This document shows positions 1 through 4,985 of a DNA stretch of 7,227 nt, one piece after another. Made by a program: the position numbers and the translations under genes. The notes below the pieces were generated by a model that saw nothing but the letters and a program-made list of their open reading frames with translations, was not told the origin of the DNA and searched no databases. Each line of letters opens with the position of its first letter. Position 1 is the first letter of the stretch. Source of the DNA: RGIG250 sp964540025 (GTDB taxonomy: Bacteria > Bacillota > Negativicutes > Selenomonadales > Selenomonadaceae); contig CAZIKQ010000069.1 in the NCBI GenBank assembly GCA_964540025.1, positions 1 to 7,227 of the forward strand, written 5' to 3'.

Positions 1-1
1 T

Positions 2-19
2 GGCAGAGCTTAGTAGTTT
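2..19 (+). repeat. Possible truncated third copy of the foldback element
   Basis: The 11 bases GGCAGAGCTTA at 2-12 are identical to 4900-4910, which lies in the conserved core and inner right arm of the foldback element at 4827-4966. If this is a third copy, the window begins inside its core, GCTTAGTAG is the start of its right arm, and the left arm lies outside. The bases after position 12 differ from the other copies, as expected if arms vary, but there is no left arm here to confirm pairing. An 11-base match alone is weak, so this is a suggestion only. Confidence 0.3.
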
Positions 20-21
20 GC

Positions 22-54
22 AGGAGCTGGCGTCGCAGCCGCCGGAGGGGTGAC
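22..54 (+). repeat. Dispersed GC-rich hairpin repeat, diverged copy (left edge)
   Basis: This 33-base stretch aligns without gaps to 7195-7227 at the other end of the window, with 25 of 33 bases identical by hand count and the last 14 (GCCGGAGGGGTGAC) exactly the same. It keeps a short hairpin, GGCG/CGCC, where the right-hand copy has GGCACC/GGTGCC. It lacks the preceding CCTCCCC/GGGGAGG hairpin. It lies downstream of cdd; it has no T-run, so it does not look like a terminator. Similar hairpin repeats are common between genes in Bacillota; no function is known to me. Confidence 0.6.
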
Positions 55-83
55 ATAAGCAGACCTCGTTTAATCTATAGCCA

Positions 84-461
84 TTACAGCCCAAAGGCAC
101 AGGGCAGCAGCTCCGCCAGAGAAACGGTTTTTACCTCGCCCCGCAGGTTGGCCATGATTATCCGGGGAATCCGGAAATCCGCCATTACCTGCCGGCAGGC
201 CCCGCAGGGGGAGCAGGGCCCCTCCGTGCCGGCAATGACCGCCAGCGCCTCAAACTCCCTTTCCCCCTCGGACACCGCCTTGAAAATCGCCGTTCTTTCC
301 GCGCAGACGGTCAGGCCATAGGAGGAATTTTCAATGTTGCAGCCCCCGTAGACCTTCCCTCCGGCCGTGAGGACGGCGGCCCCCACCTTGAAACGGGAAT
401 AGGGACTGTAGGAATGTTCCCGGTACTGCCGGGCGATCTCAATAAGCTCCTCATCTGTCAC
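84..461 (-). CDS. cdd: Cytidine deaminase
   Basis: This cytosolic zinc enzyme of pyrimidine salvage deaminates cytidine and deoxycytidine to uridine and deoxyuridine. The 125-residue length is typical of the homotetrameric short family. The active site is readable: TVCAERTA holds zinc ligand Cys53 and the proton-shuttling Glu55, and PCSPCGACRQ holds ligands Cys86 and Cys89. The N-terminal YSPYSRFKVGAAV and GGCNIENSSYG are family substrate-binding segments. I chose the GTG at 461 because GGAGGG lies 9 bases upstream (471-476) and the protein then starts just before the conserved domain. The open frame continues far upstream, but that part only shadows the comF gene and has no family similarity. 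It is the last gene of the recD2-comF-cdd group, 56 bases after comF, and no terminator follows it within the window. Confidence 0.95.
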   Translation of the reverse strand: MTDEELIEIARQYREHSYSPYSRFKVGAAVLTAGGKVYGGCNIENSSYGLTVCAERTAIFKAVSEGEREFEALAVIAGTEGPCSPCGACRQVMADFRIPRIIMANLRGEVKTVSLAELLPCAFGL

Positions 462-470
462 GGTGAAAAT

Positions 471-476
471 CCCTCC
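471..476 (-). promoter_or_regulatory. Ribosome binding site deciding the cdd start
   Basis: GGAGGG on the minus strand, 9 bases before the GTG at 461. It settles the start of cdd, whose open frame otherwise extends more than 200 codons further upstream through the comF region. Confidence 0.8.
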
Positions 477-517
477 CTGAAAAATGATCCTGGCAAAATA
501 AATCCGGAAAAATGCTC

Positions 518-1201
518 TTAAAGGGCCCGGCCCGTGGCCAGGGTAAGGGCCAGTATCCGCTCCGCTCCCGTCCCCTGCAAGGCTTGAGCGCAGGCTTTGA
601 GGGTGGCCCCGCTGGTATAAATATCGTCCACCAGCACCACCGGGCGGCCTTTCAGCTGAGGACGGCATTCCGCCCGCAGGGCGAAAGCTCCCCGCACGTT
701 TTCCTCCCGCTCCCGTTTGGTGAGGGAATACTGGGGTTTCGTTTCCCGCCGCCGCTCCAGAGCCTCCAGCCACCGGAACCCTTTTCCCCGAAGAAAATCC
801 CGCCACAGGAGAACCGTCTGATTGAAGCCCCGTTCCTTTTCCCGAGCCGGGTGAAGGGCTACCGGCAGGAAAACCGGGTCGTCTCCCAGGTACGCCAGAA
901 ACCGCGCCAGCGGATCTCCCGCCGGAAGCTCTCCGCTCCAGGCCCTCTCCATGAGCCGGACAAGATAGGGCAGGGCGCTTTCGTCCCGGCGGAATTTCAG
1001 CCGGTGGAGCAGCTCCTTCACCGCTCCCTCGTAAAGGGCCAGGCACAGCACGGCCTCTACCTTGCCGCCGCTCTCCAGAAACAGCCGCCGGGAAACGTAC
1101 TTTTTTTCGCAGGCTGGGCACCAGTCCCCCCAGCTCTCTCGGTATTCCCGGCAGCCGGGACAGCGGGGCGGAAACAGGAAATCCAATAGGGCGGTCATCA
1201 T
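518..1201 (-). CDS. comF: ComF family phosphoribosyltransferase-like protein
   Basis: A 227-residue ComF/ComFC (GntX-like) protein. The N-terminus carries a likely zinc finger of two Cys pairs, CPGC (14-17) and CPAC (28-31). The middle has the family segments RGFNQ (124-128) and, at 153-173, the region ending in NVRGAF. The C-terminal phosphoribosyltransferase domain has the PRPP-binding loop VVLVDDIYTSGATL (188-201). ComF proteins are linked to DNA uptake in naturally competent bacteria, where they work with the ComFA helicase and DprA, but homologues are widespread in species not known to be competent and the reaction catalysed is not settled. No comFA is adjacent; the upstream neighbour is instead the helicase recD2, 48 bases away. 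The start ATG at 1201 has GGAGG 8 bases upstream; a second in-frame ATG follows immediately. Length and all key residues look intact. Confidence 0.93.
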   Translation of the reverse strand: MMTALLDFLFPPRCPGCREYRESWGDWCPACEKKYVSRRLFLESGGKVEAVLCLALYEGAVKELLHRLKFRRDESALPYLVRLMERAWSGELPAGDPLARFLAYLGDDPVFLPVALHPAREKERGFNQTVLLWRDFLRGKGFRWLEALERRRETKPQYSLTKREREENVRGAFALRAECRPQLKGRPVVLVDDIYTSGATLKACAQALQGTGAERILALTLATGRAL

Positions 1202-1249
1202 CGCAATATCCTCCTGCCGGGCGTCCCCTGATACAAAAAGGCGAAAAGG

Positions 1250-3409
1250 CTACAGGCTCCCCGTAAGCCGCTCCGTCAGGAGGGTGTACCGCCGGTCGGT
1301 ACGGTCGTCGGTTACCGCCGTGTAGAAGGAGCGCTTCGTCCCGGCCAGCACCACCTTGTTCCTGGCTCTGGTCACCGCCGTGTAGAGCAGGGTCCGCCGC
1401 AGCATGACAAACTGGCTGTCCACCAGGGGCATCAGCACCACCGGATACTCGCTGCCCTGGCTTTTGTGGACGGTCATGGCGTAGGCCAGGGCAAGGTTTT
1501 TCAGCTCGTTTTTCTCATATTTTACCGGCCGCTCCCCGTCATACAGGACGGTGAGCCCCGCCGGGGCAATGTGGAGAATCCGGCCGATATCCCCGTTGAA
1601 GACTTCCTTCTCGTAATCGTTCCGCAGCTGCATCACCTTATCTCCCTCCCGGAAGACAATTTCTCCCTGCCGCAGTTCCCCGATATGGGGCCCCGGGGGA
1701 TTCAGGGCCGCCTGCAACCGGCTGTTCAGGGCGGAAACGCCGCATCGGCCCCGGTGCATGGGGGACAGGACCTGAATGTCCGTCGGGGGATCATAGCCCT
1801 GCTTCGGCAGGACCCGCGCCGCCAGCTCCACCAGACAGTCCGCTACCTCCGGCTCGGACTGGATTACCAGGTGGGAAAAGCCCTCATTTATATTTCCCGC
1901 CACCTCCGGCAGCCGTCCCTGATTGATGGCATGGGCGTTCCTGACGATGGGGCTTTCCGCCGCCTGACGGAAAATCTCCGTGAGCCGCACCGTGGGAATC
2001 GCTCCGGAGCGGATGATATCCCGCAGCACCAGCCCCGGCCCCACTGCCGGCAGCTGGGCGGCATCTCCCACAAAGATAATATGACAGCCCGGGGGAACCG
2101 CCGCCAAAAGGTGCTGCATCAGGATAATGTCGATCATCGAGGCCTCGTCCACAATGATGGCGTTGGCCTCCAGCGGATCGTCCTCGTCCTTGCCGAACAT
2201 TGCTCCCGTATCGCTGCCGTTTGCTTCCAGCAGCCGGTGGAGGGTGACCGCTTTTGCCCCGGTAGCCTCGGCCAGCCGTTTGGCCGCCCGGCCGGTAGGG
2301 GCCGCCAGCAGCACCTTCATGCCCTTGGATTTCAGCAGGTCAAGGATGCCCCGAACCACCGTGGTCTTCCCAGTGCCGGGGCCCCCGGTGAGGCAGAACA
2401 CTCCGTAGGACAACGCCGCCACCATGGCTTCCCGCTGTCCGGCGGAAAGCTCGGCGCCATTGTCCGCCTCCCAGTCCTCCACCAGCTCCGCCGGGGACTC
2501 TACCGAAAGGGAGCTGGCGGCTCTGGCCAGCTCCTTCAGCCGCCGGGCCGTCTCCACCTCCGCTTCGTACAGGAAAGGGGGATAGTAGTATTCCACGTCT
2601 CCGATAGTTTCCCGGGGGACGTCTCCATTGGCCACCAATTTCCGGAGGATATCCGCCATCAGCTCCCGCTTCACTCCCAGAAACCGGGCGGCGTTGTTCA
2701 AAAGCTCCTCTCCGGGAATACAGACGTGGCCGTCGAGAGCGATGCCGTTCAGAACGCTGTACAGACCCGCCTCCAGCCGGTGGGGATCATCCGCCGCCCA
2801 GCCCAGGCTACGGGCGATATTGTCCGCCGTGGTAAAGCCGATGCCCTGCACGTCATCCGCCATGCGGTAGGGATTTTTTTCGATGGTTTCAATGGCCAGG
2901 GAGCCGTAAGCCCGGAACAGCTTTGCCCCCAGGGTGGAGGGGATGCCGTGGCTTTCCAGCCACAGCATTATATCCTTCAGCTCCGCCTGCTCCCGATAGG
3001 AGGCATGGATTTTTTCCGCCGTCCGGGGGCCGATGCCGGAAACCTCCCGGAGCCGCCGGGGCTCATTGGCGATGATTTCCAGGGTCTCCTCCCCGAACTT
3101 CGCCACCAGCCGCCGGGCCATGGCCGGCCCCACCCCTTCGATGACTCCGGCGGCCAGAAACTTCTCGATGGCGTCGCTGTCCGAGGGGATGACGATGCGG
3201 AAGCCCTCCCCTTTGAACTGCCGGCCAAAGCGGGGATGGACTGTCCAGCCGCCAAAGAGAACCACCTGCTGTCCGAGGGGCGGCGGCGGGCAGGGCAAAG
3301 TGGCGGAGGTATCGAAGGCTTCTCCTTCAAACCGGAACACGGAGAATCCCTCGTCCCCGCTCTGCCAGATAACCCGGCTGACCGCTCCGGCAATTTCTTC
3401 CCGCTCCAC
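1250..3409 (-). CDS. recD2: RecD2-type ATP-dependent 5'-3' DNA helicase
   Basis: A 719-residue SF1B helicase of the RecD2/YrrC family, which acts without RecBC in DNA repair and replication-fork maintenance. Order of parts: an OB-like N-terminal region (about 1-75); helix-hairpin-helix motifs at EGVGPAMARRL (91-101), VSGIGPRTAEKI (123-134) and VQGIGFTTADNIA (187-199); a Q-like motif near 321-329; Walker A GGPGTGKTT (342-350); motif Ia APTGRAAKRL (370-379); Walker B IIVDEASM (418-425); motif III GDAAQLP (448-454); TEIFRQ (477-482); motif V TVHKSQGSEYP (646-656) and motif VI LLYTAVTRAR (674-683). The helix-hairpin-helix N-terminal part separates it from RecD of RecBCD and from TraA relaxases. 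Length is normal. The start is GTG, with AAGGAGG 7 bases upstream. It is the first gene of an operon with comF and cdd, with its own TATAAT about 60 bases before the start. Confidence 0.96.
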   Translation of the reverse strand: MEREEIAGAVSRVIWQSGDEGFSVFRFEGEAFDTSATLPCPPPPLGQQVVLFGGWTVHPRFGRQFKGEGFRIVIPSDSDAIEKFLAAGVIEGVGPAMARRLVAKFGEETLEIIANEPRRLREVSGIGPRTAEKIHASYREQAELKDIMLWLESHGIPSTLGAKLFRAYGSLAIETIEKNPYRMADDVQGIGFTTADNIARSLGWAADDPHRLEAGLYSVLNGIALDGHVCIPGEELLNNAARFLGVKRELMADILRKLVANGDVPRETIGDVEYYYPPFLYEAEVETARRLKELARAASSLSVESPAELVEDWEADNGAELSAGQREAMVAALSYGVFCLTGGPGTGKTTVVRGILDLLKSKGMKVLLAAPTGRAAKRLAEATGAKAVTLHRLLEANGSDTGAMFGKDEDDPLEANAIIVDEASMIDIILMQHLLAAVPPGCHIIFVGDAAQLPAVGPGLVLRDIIRSGAIPTVRLTEIFRQAAESPIVRNAHAINQGRLPEVAGNINEGFSHLVIQSEPEVADCLVELAARVLPKQGYDPPTDIQVLSPMHRGRCGVSALNSRLQAALNPPGPHIGELRQGEIVFREGDKVMQLRNDYEKEVFNGDIGRILHIAPAGLTVLYDGERPVKYEKNELKNLALAYAMTVHKSQGSEYPVVLMPLVDSQFVMLRRTLLYTAVTRARNKVVLAGTKRSFYTAVTDDRTDRRYTLLTERLTGSL

Positions 3410-3437
3410 GCCAACCCCTCCTTCTCCTTTAGCTTCC

Positions 3438-3458
3438 GCTGACTGCTGACTGCTGAAT
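3438..3458. repeat. Three tandem copies of a 7-bp unit in the recD2 leader
   Basis: On the plus strand the unit GCTGACT occurs at 3438-3444 and 3445-3451, followed by a one-base variant GCTGAAT at 3452-3458. It lies between the recD2 -10 box and the ribosome binding site, so it would be in the 5' untranslated leader. Copy number of such short repeats can change by slippage. No function is evident. Confidence 0.7.
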
Positions 3459-3466
3459 GATATAAC

Positions 3467-3496
3467 ATTATAACCCAGTTATTCGGGAAAATGCCA
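3467..3496 (-). promoter_or_regulatory. Promoter of the recD2-comF-cdd operon
   Basis: The minus strand reads a perfect -10 box TATAAT (3467-3472). The best -35 candidate is TGGCAT (3491-3496) at an 18-base spacing, a poor match to TTGACA. Predicted transcription would start near 3460 and give a leader of about 50 bases containing the 7-bp repeats and a strong AAGGAGG site. It is the only good -10 box in the spacer that faces recD2. Confidence 0.6.
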
Positions 3497-3524
3497 CAGG
3501 TATTTTTCTTTCTCAATGTAGATC

Positions 3525-3671
3525 CCCTGAAATACATTCCCCCGGAAACTCATTCTCATTCGATTATCCACGCAGCGGTACTGGACTCTGACTTCGCTTG
3601 CCAGCTCGTCAGTCGCCAAGTACCGGCGTGTGGCGTGTATAAACGGTTTCCTTAGGGAATGTATTTCAGGG
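3525..3671. repeat. Foldback element 1: 147-bp nested inverted repeat
   Basis: The ends are a perfect 17-bp inverted repeat (3525-3541 and 3655-3671, CCCTGAAATACATTCCC on the left). Inside, further arms pair in register: GGAAAC/GTTTCC (3544-3549, 3646-3651), CACGC/GCGTG (3569-3573, 3626-3630), CGGTACT/AGTACCG (3576-3582, 3619-3625) and CTGAC/GTCAG (3588-3592, 3608-3612), so the whole element can fold into one long interrupted hairpin. Read on the minus strand it aligns with the element at 4827-4966. It has no open frame with gene character and I see no clear target-site duplication. It could be a miniature mobile element without transposase or a structured RNA; the sequence alone does not decide. 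Confidence 0.82.
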
Positions 3672-3684
3672 CTTCCCGCATTAT

Positions 3685-3716
3685 AAAAGGGGACCGCGCA
3701 TCGTGCAGTCCCCTTT
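3685..3716 (-). terminator. Rho-independent terminator of the TRAP transporter operon
   Basis: Perfect 9-bp inverted repeat AAAGGGGAC/GTCCCCTTT (3686-3694 and 3708-3716) with a 13-base loop. On the minus strand the stem ends in TTTT followed by ATAAT, the expected arrangement for a transcript coming from the solute-binding protein gene, whose stop codon lies 39 bases upstream. On the plus strand the T-run is only three long. Confidence 0.85.
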
Positions 3717-3755
3717 GCTGTCTATCGACCGGTGTATTTACTTATAGCCAAAAAT

Positions 3756-4766
3756 TTATTTCAGCACGCCGATTTCCTTGTAATACCTGGCGGCCCCGGC
3801 GTGAAGGGGCATATTGGAGATATCCTTTACCGCTTCCTCCGGCTTCAGCCCCTGCAAATTTTTCTGGGCCTTCCCCAGCTTTTCAATGTTGGTCCAGAAG
3901 GACTTGGTCAGCTCGTAGACCACCTGCTCCGGCAAATCCCCCCGGCAGAACATTACCATCTTGATGGCGGAGGTCTTTACGTCCTCCTTCTGGTTGGGAT
4001 AAGTTCCGGCCTTGATGGTGTAGGGAGCGTACCAGGGATAATTTTTCTTCAAATCGGCCATGGTATTGTCGTCGATGTTGATCAGGTGGCAGCCGGAAGC
4101 CAGCGCCTGGGATACGGCGGCCGCCGGAGCGCCGGACATGATCCAGGCCCCGTCGATGGTGCCGTTCTGGAGCATATCCGCGGCGGCGGCGAAGCCGATG
4201 AGCTGGGCGTCAAGATCATCCGGGAACTTCAGGCCAACGGTGGTCAGATGGGCGTTGGCTTCGTTGTAAACGGAGGAACCGGCGGCGGCCACGGCAAACT
4301 TTTTACCCCGGATGTCCGCCAGGGAGTTGATGCCGGACTTGTCGGTGGCCACCACCTGATTGGGGTTCATGTAAAGACCGGCGATGGCCTTCAGATCCTT
4401 GTAGGCGTGGCCTTTGAAGCTGTCCGTGCCGTTGAGGCACTGGTACGCGTTGGAGGAAATGGCGATGGATACCTGGGCCTCCCCGTCGGAGACCATGTTC
4501 AGGTTGGCGATGCCCCCGGCGGAAGCCTGGCTGGCGGCGCTCACTGAGGGAACGGTCTGGTTCCAGTTGTTGGTGATGGCGGCTCCTACCGCGTAGAGGG
4601 CTCCGGCGGCGCCGGCGGTGGGGAAGTTGATCTTCAGCTTCTCCGTGGCGGCGGCTTTCGGCTTGGGGGCCTCCGCCTTTTTCTGTTCTCCCCCGCAGCC
4701 GGCCAGACAGCCGATGGACAGGGAGGCAATGACTCCCGCGGTCACCAGTTTTTTCCAAAGCTTCAT
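3756..4766 (-). CDS. TRAP transporter solute-binding lipoprotein, TAXI family
   Basis: A 336-residue extracytoplasmic receptor that captures a substrate, usually an organic acid or amino acid, and delivers it to the TRAP permease. The N-terminus is a lipoprotein signal: Lys2/5/6, a hydrophobic stretch, then lipobox LAGC (21-24), so Cys24 should be lipidated. A Lys/Ala/Pro-rich linker follows to about residue 43. The mature part resembles the TAXI family, with FPTAGAAGALYAVGAAI near the start, ASAGGIANLNMV (81-92), VATDKSGINSLADIRGKKFAV (139-159) and AAGSSVYNEA (161-170). ATG 4766 is preferred because AAGGA lies 8 bases upstream; the longer in-frame reading from 4865 runs into the foldback element and would bury the signal peptide. 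It lies 219 bases downstream of the permease, possibly with its own promoter, and ends before a strong terminator. The substrate is unknown. Confidence 0.92.
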   Translation of the reverse strand: MKLWKKLVTAGVIASLSIGCLAGCGGEQKKAEAPKPKAAATEKLKINFPTAGAAGALYAVGAAITNNWNQTVPSVSAASQASAGGIANLNMVSDGEAQVSIAISSNAYQCLNGTDSFKGHAYKDLKAIAGLYMNPNQVVATDKSGINSLADIRGKKFAVAAAGSSVYNEANAHLTTVGLKFPDDLDAQLIGFAAAADMLQNGTIDGAWIMSGAPAAAVSQALASGCHLINIDDNTMADLKKNYPWYAPYTIKAGTYPNQKEDVKTSAIKMVMFCRGDLPEQVVYELTKSFWTNIEKLGKAQKNLQGLKPEEAVKDISNMPLHAGAARYYKEIGVLK

Positions 4767-4812
4767 GTGATACATCCTTCTTTCCTTAAATGTATAGAAA
4801 AATTTACCAGCT

Positions 4813-4818
4813 ATTATA
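4813..4818 (-). promoter_or_regulatory. Possible internal promoter (-10 box) before the TAXI receptor
   Basis: TATAAT on the minus strand, 46 bases before the receptor start codon and just after the foldback element. No convincing -35 box is seen at 16-18 bases, where the foldback arm would lie. If active, it would let the receptor be made in excess over the permease, which binding-protein systems usually need. Confidence 0.4.
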
Positions 4819-4826
4819 TAGCACGA

Positions 4827-4966
4827 CAGGGAAATAATATCTGTAAGAAAACCGTTAATCAACATCGGTGGTTAGCGACTGACAAGCACAATGTGCGAAG
4901 GCAGAGCTTACCACCGCTATGTTGATTTCCGAGCGAAAGCGGGTTTTCGTCAGATATTATTCCCTG
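4827..4966. repeat. Foldback element 2: 140-bp nested inverted repeat
   Basis: Outer arms CAGGGAAATAATATCTG (4827-4843) and CAGATATTATTCCCTG (4951-4966) pair with one bulged base. Further arms pair in register: GAAAACC/GGTTTTC (4847-4853, 4942-4948), CAACAT/ATGTTG (4860-4865, 4919-4924) and CGGTGGTTAGC/GCTTACCACCG (4866-4876, 4906-4916, one mismatch), with a small GCAC/GTGC hairpin (4886-4896) in the centre. It fills most of the spacer between the two transporter genes. In plus orientation its core CGACTGAC...GCGAAG...CAGAG matches foldback element 1 read on the minus strand. No protein of gene character is encoded. On the minus strand no T-run follows, so it is not an ordinary terminator. 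Confidence 0.82.
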
Positions 4967-4985
4967 TTTCTTGCTCCGCAGTTGG

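Noticed and set aside
462..1121. N-terminal extension of the cytidine deaminase open frame (about 220 extra codons)
   Set aside because: It is the comF gene read in another frame, with low-complexity Gly/Pro/Arg/Ser-rich content, and the GTG at 461 has a good ribosome binding site.
1466..3442. Long plus-strand open frame opposite recD2
   Set aside because: Antisense shadow of a GC-rich gene: composition rich in Gln, His, Arg and Gly, no recognisable domain, while the minus strand encodes a complete helicase with all motifs.
3410..3755. tRNA or known riboswitch in the 346-bp spacer
   Set aside because: No cloverleaf with a T-loop sequence GTTCRA and no riboswitch core I recognise; the structure present is the foldback element and the terminator.
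3732..4547. Plus-strand open frame opposite the TAXI receptor gene
   Set aside because: Gly/Val/His-rich antisense shadow without a family match; it also covers the terminator-proximal end of the receptor gene.
4767..4865. 33-residue upstream extension of the TAXI receptor
   Set aside because: It would place hydrophobic and basic residues before a normal lipoprotein signal and start at the arm of the foldback element; the ribosome binding site fits the ATG at 4766.
3525..4966. CRISPR repeats
   Set aside because: Only two copies, long, inverted relative to each other, and separated by a gene; no regular spacers and no cas genes.
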